DNA of 64,000 bases from JAQBGV01 sp032128395 (GTDB lineage: Bacteria > Planctomycetota > UBA8108 > UBA1146). Positions 1 through 10,237 of this stretch are shown here, piece by piece. Each line of letters starts with the position of its first letter. The first letter of the stretch is position 1. Where the stretch lies: positions 1-64,000 of the forward strand of contig JAQBGV010000012.1 of the NCBI GenBank assembly GCA_032128395.1, written 5' to 3'. The translations under genes were made by a program, and so were the position numbers. A model generated the notes under the pieces. The model was not told the DNA's origin, did no database searches, and saw only the letters and a program-made list of their open reading frames with translations.

Positions 1-349
1 GCGCTCGCTGGCGACCGGACGCAAGGCCCTATATTCTCCCCGCACGTCTCGAGGAGGCGTCCGAGGGGTCCCCTGAGCGGCCCGTCACGCTCGCGCCCTC
101 CGAACTGGACCCTCGGCCCCGGCAGATGGTGCGGAATCCGACGCTACCCGGTCCGGCCTGGACGTCGATAGAGGAGTAGGCTCGGGGGATCCAGGTCCCC
201 AAGCAATGCGCGGGGTCCCTGAGCGATGCACGGGTCCCTGAGCGGTGCACGGGTCCCTGAGCGGTGCACGGGCCCCCGAGCAGTGCACGCCGCACACTCA
301 CGAGCTGGGGCGGGGTGGACCCAGCCCCGTCGAGAAAGGAACTACCTCG
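1..349. other. Non-coding leader upstream of the MoxR operon
   Basis: No convincing gene is visible in this stretch. The open frames that cross it on either strand are low-complexity by-products of a tandem repeat (201-289) or antisense shadows of the MoxR gene. A TATATT hexamer at 30-35 could be a -10 box, but no matching -35 is visible before it. The stretch probably carries the promoter and operator of the ten-gene operon that follows. Confidence 0.6.
201..289 (+). repeat. 19-bp tandem repeat, about 4.5 copies
   Basis: Units begin at 201 (20 bp, diverged), 221, 240 and 259, with a partial unit at 278-289. The 240-258 unit reads gagcggtgcacgggtccct. Each full 19-bp unit holds the 6-bp palindrome GTGCAC or a one-base variant (ATGCAC). 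The array ends about 60 bp before the start codon of the MoxR gene, so it could be a repeated regulator site or simply a minisatellite. Its length and lack of spacers rule out CRISPR. Confidence 0.85.
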
Positions 350-1403
<1,054 letters not shown>

Positions 1404-1414
<11 letters not shown>

Positions 1415-2309
1415 GGCGGCTCGCAATTACCTCGATCCGGTCGAGCTCTCCAAGATCTCACGGCTGGAGATCCGCGCGCGGCTGATCGTGGAGGGGTTCA
1501 TCTCCGGTCTCCACAAGAGTCCGTACCGCGGTGCTTCCGTCGAGTTCGCCGAGCACCGCGAATACGTGCCCGGGGACGACACTCGACATATCGACTGGAA
1601 GGTCTACGGTCGTTCCGACCGCTACTACATCAAGCAGTACGAGGAGGAGACGAACCTCCGCACTCACGTTCTGCTCGATGCGAGCGAGTCGATGGGCTTC
1701 GGCTCCGAAGGCGCGATGACCAAGCTCGACTACGGACGCACCCTCGCCGCGGCGCTGTCGTACCTGATCCTCTGGCAGCAGGACGCGGTGGGGGCGATGG
1801 TGTTCGACCAAGACATTCGAGCGCAGGTTCCGATCAGCTCGAGCCGCGGTCACCTGGTGGACCTGGTGCGTGTCATCGCGGCAGAACCCGGGAAGGATGC
1901 GACCGACCTCGGCGAGGTGCTCGCGCGGATCGCCGAGCGCATCAAGAGGAAGTCGCTCCTGATCCTGATCAGCGACCTGTTCGACGACGTGGACAAAGTG
2001 GGACTCGGCCTGAGGCGGCTCCGGCACCAGGGCCACGAAGTGATTCTCTTCCACGTCATGGACTCCGACGAGCTGAACTTCCCCTACCAACGGATGACCC
2101 TGTTCGAAGGACTCGAGGAGTTTCCCGACCTGCTCGCCGACCCGAACTCCCTGCGCGAGGCGTACATCGGCGAGATCGAGCAGTTCATCGAAACGACGAA
2201 ACGCACCTGTCGGAACAGCCTGATCGACTACGAGCTGGTCGACACGTCGAAGCGTTTCGACGTCGTGCTGACCCGCTTCCTCCAACGGAGGGCGGGGACC
2301 ATCCGATGA
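1404..2309 (+). CDS. DUF58 domain protein (VWA-like, MoxR partner)
   Basis: A 301-residue soluble protein of the DUF58 family, the usual partner of MoxR. The signature [15 protein letters not shown] lies at 51-65. A von Willebrand-type fold follows with a complete metal-ion-dependent adhesion site, D92-x-S94-x-S96 (LLDASESM), so it should bind a divalent metal and a protein ligand. There is no signal peptide or membrane segment, so it is cytoplasmic. It overlaps MoxR by 11 bp and shares ATGA with the next gene. Its role in assembly of the downstream membrane VWA proteins is inferred from the conserved neighbourhood. Confidence 0.92.
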
Positions 2310-4501
2310 CCTGGCTGAATCCGGGAGTCCTCGGCTTCCTCGCGCTCGGGTCGATCCCGATCATCATCTACCTGATCAATCGACAGCGCTTTCAACGGGT
2401 GCCGTGGGCGGCGATGGAGTTCTTGCTTCGCGCGATGCGCAAGCACCGTCGCCGGCTCCGGCTCGAGAACCTGCTCCTCCTCCTGATCCGCACCGCGGCG
2501 GTGCTGCTCTTCGTGCTCGCGATGGCGCAGCCGTCCCTCGAGTCGGGGTCGATCCCGGTGATCGGCGGCAGCGGCCGCTCGGATCTCTTCCTCATCGACC
2601 GCAGTTACAGCATGGCGCTCGTCGATACCGGCCGTTCCACCCTGAGGATCGCTACCGACTCTGCGCGGGAGCGGGTGAAGGCATTCTCGAAGGGAGACCG
2701 GGTCGGACTGATCTTCGGCGGTGGCTTCCCCGAGACGATGACCCCGACGCCTGAGGTGGTGACCGAGGGGGGCGCGCCGCTCGTCCTCGAACAACTCGAG
2801 CAGGCGGAGATCGTCTACGAGCCGCTCGAGGTCGCCCCGCTCCTGTCGGTCGCCGCGGATTGGGCGCAGGCCGGATCGGCTCGCGACTCCGGCTGGAACC
2901 TGCACGTCTACTCGGACCTGCAACGCCGAGATTGGCTGACCGCGGAAGGCGCGGTCGATCCCGCGATCCGCGAAGCGCTGAACCGGCTGGAGCAGAGCGG
3001 TGCGCGGCTAAGCCTGCATCCGGTCGGACCGACCCGACCGAGGAACATCACCGTCACTTCGGTGTTCTGTGCGAACCCCCTCCTCGCGATCGACCTGCCG
3101 ACCACGTTCCAGATGACGATCGAGAACGCCGGCAAGGAGACACTCGCGGGTCTCGAGGCAGAGCTCTGGATCGACGATGAGGTCCAGGGGTCGCGCCGCA
3201 TCTCGGTCGAGGCGGGGGGGAGCACGATCGTCAGCTTTCCCCATGTGTTTCGCTCGGTCGGGATCGCCCGGGTCCGCGCCGTGGTTCGCAGTGACGACCT
3301 GGAGGTCGACAACGAGCGCTACGCGGTCTTCGAAGTTCGGGACGCGATCGAGGTCCTGGTCGCCGATGGCAGCTACGACCCCAAAGATGGTTCTTCCGAG
3401 GCGGACTGGCTCGAAGCCGCTCTCGGGGGCGACCCGGTCACCACGACCGGGATTCGCCTGAGTCCGTACCGCATCAACGTGATCCCGACCGATCGCCTGG
3501 CGGCCGAGCCGCTCGAACGCTATCGCGTGTTGGTGTTCGTCGATGTCCCGGAACTTTCCTCGGCCGATGTCGAACGGATCGAAGGATTCCTGCGCGACGG
3601 CGGTGGAGTCCTCTTCTTCCCCGGGGAACGATTCCGAGCCGCCGACTACCGGCTGCGTTCGTGGCGAGGTGGGGACGGTTGGTTCCCCTACGAGCCCGAC
3701 ATCACGGTGATCGACCGGGAGCGGCGGACCTTCTACCACTGGCAGATCGAAGTCACCGAGCACCCCGCGCTGCACTACCTCTCCGAGACCCCCGACGCGG
3801 GGATCGGCGATGTTGCCGTGCACGGGTTCATCCGCCCGCTCTCGACCGAGGGCTCCACGGTTCTGATGACCCTCGATGATCCCGCGCGTACCCCGGCGCT
3901 CCTCGAGCGATCGTTCGGATCGGGCAGCACGATCGCGATGACCACCGGGGCGGGACGGCGCTGGAGCAATTTCCCGATCAGTCCGGCGTACGTGGTCTTC
4001 CTCCACGAGGCCCTCCCCTACCTCGCCACCCGGGACGAGACCTCGCGGAACCTCGCGATCGGCGAACCGTTCCGGCGCGTGGTCCCGGCCGAGGAGTACG
4101 CGCCGCGGGTCCTCCTCGTCCGTCCCACCGGCGATGGGGTCCCGGTGGTGCTCGAAGAGCGAGCGGACCATCGCAGTTTCGACCTACGGATCGACGGACA
4201 GACGCTCCCCGGGGCCTACGAGCTGCGATTCGGCGGTGCGGCAGAAGAAGATGGCCGCTCCGACTGGTTCGCGGTCAATGCGGATCCGCGGGAGGGGGAC
4301 CTGACCGGGATCGACCCGGGGGAATTGAGCGAGAGCTACCCCGCCCTGAAGCTCGCAGAGACGCGGCGCGAGATCGAGGTGGCCGATGACTACGGCAGCG
4401 GCGACCTCTGGATTCCGCTCTTCTGGACGGTGCTCGGCTTGCTCATCGCGGAGAGCGCACTCGCCCGATTCTTCGGTACTCGCAGAGCGAGGAGGGGCTA
4501 G
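2306..4501 (+). CDS. BatA-like membrane protein with VWA domain
   Basis: A 731-residue inner-membrane protein. It opens with the BatA N-terminal domain ([20 protein letters not shown]), with membrane segments near 8-24 and 55-74. A VWA domain with an intact MIDAS, D98-x-S100-x-S102, follows in the periplasm. The middle is an Ig-like plus amidotransferase-like region (residues about 345-500, containing VLVADGSYD and GGGVLFFPGERF), with a final transmembrane segment near 702-720. It starts in an ATGA overlap with DUF58 and ends one base into the next gene. The metal site and anchor suggest a periplasmic docking scaffold controlled by the MoxR ATPase; this is inference. Confidence 0.88.
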   Translation: MTWLNPGVLGFLALGSIPIIIYLINRQRFQRVPWAAMEFLLRAMRKHRRRLRLENLLLLLIRTAAVLLFVLAMAQPSLESGSIPVIGGSGRSDLFLIDRSYSMALVDTGRSTLRIATDSARERVKAFSKGDRVGLIFGGGFPETMTPTPEVVTEGGAPLVLEQLEQAEIVYEPLEVAPLLSVAADWAQAGSARDSGWNLHVYSDLQRRDWLTAEGAVDPAIREALNRLEQSGARLSLHPVGPTRPRNITVTSVFCANPLLAIDLPTTFQMTIENAGKETLAGLEAELWIDDEVQGSRRISVEAGGSTIVSFPHVFRSVGIARVRAVVRSDDLEVDNERYAVFEVRDAIEVLVADGSYDPKDGSSEADWLEAALGGDPVTTTGIRLSPYRINVIPTDRLAAEPLERYRVLVFVDVPELSSADVERIEGFLRDGGGVLFFPGERFRAADYRLRSWRGGDGWFPYEPDITVIDRERRTFYHWQIEVTEHPALHYLSETPDAGIGDVAVHGFIRPLSTEGSTVLMTLDDPARTPALLERSFGSGSTIAMTTGAGRRWSNFPISPAYVVFLHEALPYLATRDETSRNLAIGEPFRRVVPAEEYAPRVLLVRPTGDGVPVVLEERADHRSFDLRIDGQTLPGAYELRFGGAAEEDGRSDWFAVNADPREGDLTGIDPGELSESYPALKLAETRREIEVADDYGSGDLWIPLFWTVLGLLIAESALARFFGTRRARRG

Positions 4502-6921
4502 TGATCCTGGCGTTCGCGGAGAGCAGGGTCGAGACCCGGATCGAGTGGCTCGGCGCCCCCGACGCGTGGGTGATCGCCCTCCTCATCGTTCCTGCGATCC
4601 TGTTCGGCGTGTGGTGGATCTACCGGGGCGAGCGGGGGAGTCTGACCGGAGGCGGGAGGTTCATCCTCGGCGCCATCCGGGTCGCGGTCCTGATGGTCCT
4701 TGTCGCGATCCTCTGCCGGCCGACGCTGACCGAGGAGCGCGTCCAGCGTGAGAACTCCTGGGTCCTCGTCCTCGTCGATGACAGTTACTCGATGGGGATC
4801 TCCGATCGCTATGCGGACTCCGCGATTCGCGATCAACTCGGGAGAATTCTCGGAACCCCCTACGACGCGGAATCGGATACCAACCGTCTCGATCTCGTTC
4901 GTGCGGTTCTCGGGAAGAACTCGAGTTTCGTCGATGACCTGAGGAAGAAGGCCAACGTCCGGATCGTCTCCTGCTCGAACGGCATCCGGCTGATCGCCGA
5001 CCTGCCTCGCCTCGGTGAGGCGGAGGCCGCACCTCCCGATCCGCTCGACCTCTCCTCGCTCGAGCTCCACGGCCGGGTCACCCGACTCGGGGACTCGATC
5101 TACGAGTCGGTGAACGAGCTGCGGGGCGAGACGGTCGCCGCGGTCGTGCTCTTCAGCGACGGACGGGACAACGGTGGGGTAGTTCGCCCCGAGGAGGCGG
5201 CCGAGCGGCTCGCGCGGCGTGAGGTGCCGATCTTCACGGTCGGGGTGGGGAACCCTGAGGATCCGCGGGACATCCGCGTCCTCAACCTCGACATCGCCGA
5301 GGTGGTGCTCGAGGGAGACCTCGTCCCCGTCGACTTCCAGGTCTCGAGCGAGGGATTTGCGGGGGAGAGCGTCCGCGCCGAGTTGAAGCTCCTGACCGAG
5401 GACGGCCGTGTCGAGCAGGAAGTGCGGCGCTACATCACTCTCGGTGAGTCCGGGGAGATCACCCCGGTTCGCCTCGAATTCCGCCCCCGGGTGGCGGGGC
5501 GCTTCATCGCCCGGGTCGAGATCGAGGTCCAGGCTGGTGAACTCTTCCGCGAGAACAACCTCGAGGAGAAGCCGGTCACCGTCCTCGATCAAAAGATCAA
5601 AGTGCTCTTCGTCGAGGGCCCCCCTCGCTACGACTACCGATACCTGATGCACGGACTGATTCGCGACCCGACGATGCGGGCGCAGATCCTCCTGACCTCC
5701 GCCGACCCGGAGTACGTCCAGGAGTCCTCCGCCGGCGTTCCCCCCGTCACCCGCTTCCCGCGGACCCGGGAGGAGCTGTTCGAGTACCACGTCGTGATCA
5801 TCGGCGACGTGAAGGAGGAGAATCTCTCCACGCAGCAGATGCAGTGGCTCGTCGAGTTCGTCGACGACCACGGTGGGGGCGTGGTGTTCATCGCCGGTCG
5901 GTGGTACATGCCCGGACAGTACCGTGGCACCCCGCTCGAGCGGCTCTTCCCGGTCGAACTCGAGGACGCCGAGACGAGCAGCTACGACGGCGGGAACATC
6001 ACCCAGGGATTCAACGTGCAGTTGACCCCCGAGGGGATCGAACATCCCGTGATGCAGCTCGTCGGTGACCCCGAGGGGAACAAGCGGAAGTGGGAGTTCA
6101 GCGGTCGCCTAGACGATTCGCTTCCGGGGTTCTTCTGGTTCCAGCGGGTGAAACGGGTGAAACGCGGAGCGGTTGCGCTCGCGGTGCATCCGGAGAGCTC
6201 GAACATCACGATGGAACCGCGCCCGGTCTTCGCATTCCAGTACCTCGGTCGCGGTCGGACCTTCATGTCGCTGACCGATGACACGTGGCGCCTACGAAAG
6301 CTGGTCGGCAACCGCTGGTTCTATCGATTCTGGGGTCAGGTGATCCGGTTCACCAGCGCCGGGCGACTGCTCGGTCAGTCGAAGCGATTCTCGGTGAGCA
6401 CCGACAGTCGCGAGTACACGCTCGGGACCTCGATCCGCATCCTCGCCCGCGCCCTCGGCCGCGATTTCAAGCCGACCCACGACGAGGAGCTGGAGCTGAC
6501 GGTCGAGCGCGTCGGCTCCGGGGAGCCCCCGACCGTGGTCCAAGCGATCCAGAATCCGGCCAGGCCCGAGTACTACGAGGTCACCATCGAGGCGAAGGAG
6601 CTGGGAGAGCACAAGGTCACCCTGACCGACGTCGGAGCGAGTGTCGCCCAATCGACCTATCGGGTGGTCGTCCCCCAGCTCGAATACGATGACCCTCGGA
6701 TGGACAAGGCGCGACTGACCGAAATTGCGCGGCTGTCGGGTGGGTCGTACCATGAGATCGGAGAGACCCGCGCCGTCGTGGACGAGGTGAAGCCGTTCGA
6801 GAAGGAAGTCCCGATCTCCGAAGAGCGCCAACCGCTCTGGGACAGAGAGTGGCTGCTCCTTCTGTTCGTCTCGCTCCTGACCGCCGAGTGGTTGATCCGA
6901 AAGGTTTTCCGGCTCCTGTGA
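4501..6921 (+). CDS. Membrane VWA / glutamine-amidotransferase-like protein
   Basis: An 806-residue protein with a GTG start that overlaps the preceding stop by one base. It has two N-terminal membrane segments (about 23-40 and 55-72), then a VWA domain with MIDAS D93-x-S95-x-S97 (VDDSYSM). An extracytoplasmic region with a class I amidotransferase-like fold follows (about 364-490, containing VLFVEGPPRYDYRYL and GGGVVFIAGRWYMPG), then a beta-rich tail and a C-terminal membrane anchor (about 784-803). No amidotransferase catalytic Cys-His pair is recognisable, so it is probably structural. It has the same overall plan as the preceding gene product, suggesting the two VWA proteins form a heteromeric complex. 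Confidence 0.85.
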   Translation: MILAFAESRVETRIEWLGAPDAWVIALLIVPAILFGVWWIYRGERGSLTGGGRFILGAIRVAVLMVLVAILCRPTLTEERVQRENSWVLVLVDDSYSMGISDRYADSAIRDQLGRILGTPYDAESDTNRLDLVRAVLGKNSSFVDDLRKKANVRIVSCSNGIRLIADLPRLGEAEAAPPDPLDLSSLELHGRVTRLGDSIYESVNELRGETVAAVVLFSDGRDNGGVVRPEEAAERLARREVPIFTVGVGNPEDPRDIRVLNLDIAEVVLEGDLVPVDFQVSSEGFAGESVRAELKLLTEDGRVEQEVRRYITLGESGEITPVRLEFRPRVAGRFIARVEIEVQAGELFRENNLEEKPVTVLDQKIKVLFVEGPPRYDYRYLMHGLIRDPTMRAQILLTSADPEYVQESSAGVPPVTRFPRTREELFEYHVVIIGDVKEENLSTQQMQWLVEFVDDHGGGVVFIAGRWYMPGQYRGTPLERLFPVELEDAETSSYDGGNITQGFNVQLTPEGIEHPVMQLVGDPEGNKRKWEFSGRLDDSLPGFFWFQRVKRVKRGAVALAVHPESSNITMEPRPVFAFQYLGRGRTFMSLTDDTWRLRKLVGNRWFYRFWGQVIRFTSAGRLLGQSKRFSVSTDSREYTLGTSIRILARALGRDFKPTHDEELELTVERVGSGEPPTVVQAIQNPARPEYYEVTIEAKELGEHKVTLTDVGASVAQSTYRVVVPQLEYDDPRMDKARLTEIARLSGGSYHEIGETRAVVDEVKPFEKEVPISEERQPLWDREWLLLLFVSLLTAEWLIRKVFRLL

Positions 6922-6923
6922 AC

Positions 6924-9047
6924 ATGCCCAGTTACTACCGGCCCCTAGGAGAGCTTCCTCGCCGCCACGACGGGGCCGAGTCGGCTTCACCCCCGAACGC
7001 TCGTCCGACGGCTCGGCCGGCCTTGCTCGTCGTCGGCTTGGCCTCGCTCGTCGTCAGCTCGCTCTCTGCATCGATCGCTCGCGCGGATGTCGGCAATGCG
7101 CTGATTCCTCTCGTCGTTCTCGGGGACAACTCCGCCCAACGGTATCGGGAAGCGTTGCGACGAGTGTCGGAGGGCGACGTCGTCGACGGAGTGCGCCGGT
7201 TGCAGTCGCTTCACGAGGAGATCTGGGGTCGGAATCACATGGCCTACGACCCCGACCGGGTCGGAGCCAGAGAGGATTGGATCGTCGCGGTCTCTCTCAC
7301 CGAGGCGATCATCGCTTCGCTCTCCACCCTCCCCGACTCAGCGAAGGAATTCTATCGCGGCGAGTTCTCCACCTCGGCCGCGACCCTGCTCGAGCGTGGA
7401 CTCCGCGATGGCGATGTGCGGAGCCTGATCCGCACCAGTGATCTCTACCCCATCACCGACAGCGCCCCGCGTGCGCTCCTCGCAGCGGGAGACATCCTGT
7501 TCGAGGAGAACCAGGTCGGTCGGGCCGCGGAGGTGTGGCGAGACATGCGGCGCCGGGTGGGTTCGAACAGCCCGTACGAGCGCGCGCTCGCGATACGCGA
7601 GGGGCTGATCTCCGTCCGTCGGGGAGATCCGGCGGATCGCGCGGCAGCGTCGACCGCACTCGCGACTCTCGGAATCTCGGTCCCATCCACGGGGATCTCC
7701 GAGTTCCATCCGGCGGTCGCGGAGCTTCCCTCCCTTCCGTTCCAACGGGGACAGCTCGAATGGCGCAGTGTCTCGTTCGCACGCGACAACCAGATCCGGA
7801 GCCAGTCGTACTCGATCGGGGGCCCGGTTCCCTACGCGCCGGTCCCAGCGTTCGGTGACGGCTGGGTCGCGGTCCTGACCAGCCGCAAGGCGCTGAGGTT
7901 CGACCTAGACACCGGGAAGCAGGTCGGGGAGGTCTCGCTCGCACCGGATCCCCGGTTCTACGAGGACGAGCGACTCATCCGATTCCATGCGGTGACCGCC
8001 GCCGACCTCCTGGTCTCGAGCTACGTCGCCGATGCGACCGATCGCGATCAGTACCTCGGGTTCGACATCACCGTCGAGGTACCGAAGCGGGCGCTCAAGG
8101 GGATCCGGATCGGCACCGATCGCGCGATCTGGGACACCGTGCGGCGACAGGTCGCCGACCCGTTCCTCGCCGAACTCAGTTTCAACGGCGAGCCGACCCT
8201 CGTCGACGGGCGCATCTACGCCCTCGGCTGGCGGAAGAGGGGCTACATCGACGTCTTTCTCGTTTGCCTCGATGCTCGCACCGGGGAGCGTCTCTGGAGC
8301 GCGCCCATCGCAGGCAATCAGGTCGAGCTGACGATGTTCGGAGAGACCGCCCACGAGCCGATCCTCGGCACGGTGTGCGTCGATGACAGCGCGGTCTTCT
8401 GCTCGACGAATCTCGGCGTGATCGCTCGGGTGCGCGCATCGGATGGCCATGTGCTCTGGGCAACCGAGTACGAAGCGCAGGGGCGGCGATCCTACGGAGG
8501 GCATCGCTCCTACCGGATGCAGGCTCGACCGGTCTGGGAGCGGAACCCGATCATCCTCCATTCGGGACGTCTCGCCGTCACCCCACTCGACTCGGCGGAC
8601 CTCTTCGTCCTCGATCCCGAAGACGGTCGGGTCGAACAGCGGGTATCCGGGGAACAAGGATTTCTCGTCGGAGTGTTCGAGGATCACCTGGTTCTGGCGC
8701 GCAACGGGATTCGGCTCATCCCGGTGAGCGATGTCGAGTCGCGCCACGGGCCCCAGTTCCGGGTCGCCAACGAGATCCGCGCCCGCCCCGCCCTCGTCGC
8801 GGAGGGGATCGTGTACACGACCGAGGAAGGGCTCTTCCACCAGCCGATCGTGATCGGCCGGAAGGACAACCTCCCGCCGGTGAAGCTCTGTGCTCTCGAT
8901 GAACTCGAATACGACATCAATGAGCGTGACGCGATTCACGACGGGGTGGTCGACGTTCTCCACGACCGTATTCTCGTGACCTCGTCGCAGCGAATCAGCT
9001 GCTACCTCCCCGATCTCCCTCCCGGGAAGGTGGAAAAGCCCAAATGA
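6924..9047 (+). CDS. Exported PQQ-propeller-like repeat protein
   Basis: A 707-residue protein. The ATG at 6924 is 3 bp after the preceding stop; the frame is open further upstream but that would overlap the VWA gene. A hydrophobic stretch at 33-50 ending in ARA at about 53 is a likely signal peptide or anchor. The rest shows repeated blades of the type DARTGERLWSAPI, RASDGHVLWATEY and DPEDGRVEQRV, as in PQQ-binding-like beta-propellers. No dehydrogenase active site is evident, so this is likely a propeller used for binding rather than an enzyme. It shares an ATGA overlap with the next gene, placing it firmly in the operon. Confidence 0.75.
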   Translation: MPSYYRPLGELPRRHDGAESASPPNARPTARPALLVVGLASLVVSSLSASIARADVGNALIPLVVLGDNSAQRYREALRRVSEGDVVDGVRRLQSLHEEIWGRNHMAYDPDRVGAREDWIVAVSLTEAIIASLSTLPDSAKEFYRGEFSTSAATLLERGLRDGDVRSLIRTSDLYPITDSAPRALLAAGDILFEENQVGRAAEVWRDMRRRVGSNSPYERALAIREGLISVRRGDPADRAAASTALATLGISVPSTGISEFHPAVAELPSLPFQRGQLEWRSVSFARDNQIRSQSYSIGGPVPYAPVPAFGDGWVAVLTSRKALRFDLDTGKQVGEVSLAPDPRFYEDERLIRFHAVTAADLLVSSYVADATDRDQYLGFDITVEVPKRALKGIRIGTDRAIWDTVRRQVADPFLAELSFNGEPTLVDGRIYALGWRKRGYIDVFLVCLDARTGERLWSAPIAGNQVELTMFGETAHEPILGTVCVDDSAVFCSTNLGVIARVRASDGHVLWATEYEAQGRRSYGGHRSYRMQARPVWERNPIILHSGRLAVTPLDSADLFVLDPEDGRVEQRVSGEQGFLVGVFEDHLVLARNGIRLIPVSDVESRHGPQFRVANEIRARPALVAEGIVYTTEEGLFHQPIVIGRKDNLPPVKLCALDELEYDINERDAIHDGVVDVLHDRILVTSSQRISCYLPDLPPGKVEKPK

Positions 9048-10171
9048 ACGCGCAGGAGATCTTCCGCCCGCTCCTCCTCGGGGTGGGTCTGTTGTTGCCT
9101 CTAGTGCTGCTCCCCTTGGCGGTGGGCGGAGCACCCGCCCGCCCTCAGGAGATTCCCGGCGAACGGGTTCGACCGATGGACCCGAAACTGGTCGACGAGG
9201 CGCGTCTCGCGGTTCACCGCGGACTCGAATTCCTGAAGTCGCGGCAGAACCCGGACGGCTCGTGGACCGACAAGATCGGCCGCAAGGTGCACTTCGAGTA
9301 CCGGGGAAGCCCTGGCAAGCACGTCGGCGTGACCGCGCTCGCCTGCATCGCCTACCTGGCGGGGGGGAGTCTGCCCGGTCATGGGGAGTACGGCGACCAA
9401 GTCGAGAAGGGGCTGCGCTTCATCATCGAGCAGGTCCAGGGGAACGGCTTCATCACTGCGAACGAATCGAGGATGTACAGCCACGCGTTCGCGACGCTCT
9501 TCCTCGCCGAGGTGTACGGCATGACCGGCATGAGCGATGTACGCCCCGCCCTCAAGCGCTCGGTCGGGCTGATCGTCCAAGCCCAGAACGACCAGGGGGG
9601 GTGGCGGTACCAGCCGGGGGCCGACGACGCGGACATGTCGATCACTGTGTGTCAGGTGATGGCGCTGCGAGCGGCGCACAATGCGGGAATCCATGTGCCG
9701 AAGGGGTCGATCGACAACGCGATCCGCTATGTGCGGGAGTCGTTCCACACCCGCACCGGTGCCTTCAGCTACCAGCACGAACCCGGGCAGAGCGGCCGTT
9801 ACCAGCAGTCGCGCATCTCGTTCGCCCTGACCGCGGCCGGCGTGACGGCGCTCTACGGCGCCGGGGTGTACGACACCGACGACAACCAGATCAAATCCGG
9901 ATTGATCTACCTGTCCCGAAACATCCCGAATCGGCGCGATGCGACCCAGACCTTCGACTACTACTACGGGATGTACTACGCGACCCAGGCCGCCTTCCAG
10001 CGCGGAGGGGAGTTCTGGGAGATGTGGCATCCGAGGGTCTGGCGCGACATCTTGGCGCTGCAAGAGCGAAACGGTGCATGGACCGATCTCGTCGGGTCGA
10101 ACTACGGGACCGCGATGTCCTGCATCGTCCTGCAAATCCCCTATCAGTACCTGCCGATCTTCGAGCGATAG
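9044..10171 (+). CDS. Exported prenyltransferase/squalene-cyclase-repeat protein (copy 1)
   Basis: A 375-residue protein with a strongly hydrophobic N-terminus (about 9-28), so it is exported or membrane-tethered. The body is an alpha/alpha toroid of the prenyltransferase and squalene-oxidase repeat type, with QW-like motifs such as QNDQGGWRYQ and SRQNPDGSW. An acidic DDAD stretch precedes one helix, but no triterpene-cyclase catalytic motif is certain. It overlaps the propeller gene by ATGA. The C-terminus YLPIFER is identical to that of the second copy at 16402-17658, so the two are paralogues. Small substrates seem unlikely given the context; a structural role is possible. Confidence 0.8.
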   Translation: MNAQEIFRPLLLGVGLLLPLVLLPLAVGGAPARPQEIPGERVRPMDPKLVDEARLAVHRGLEFLKSRQNPDGSWTDKIGRKVHFEYRGSPGKHVGVTALACIAYLAGGSLPGHGEYGDQVEKGLRFIIEQVQGNGFITANESRMYSHAFATLFLAEVYGMTGMSDVRPALKRSVGLIVQAQNDQGGWRYQPGADDADMSITVCQVMALRAAHNAGIHVPKGSIDNAIRYVRESFHTRTGAFSYQHEPGQSGRYQQSRISFALTAAGVTALYGAGVYDTDDNQIKSGLIYLSRNIPNRRDATQTFDYYYGMYYATQAAFQRGGEFWEMWHPRVWRDILALQERNGAWTDLVGSNYGTAMSCIVLQIPYQYLPIFER

Positions 10172-10237
10172 TGGGATGAGGATACGGCACCGGAGAGCGG
10201 GTCGGAAACGGACCCGGGACGGAAAGCAGGCGAACCC

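Noticed and set aside
201..289. Tandem repeat considered as a CRISPR array
   Set aside because: Units are contiguous with no spacers, and no cas genes are near.
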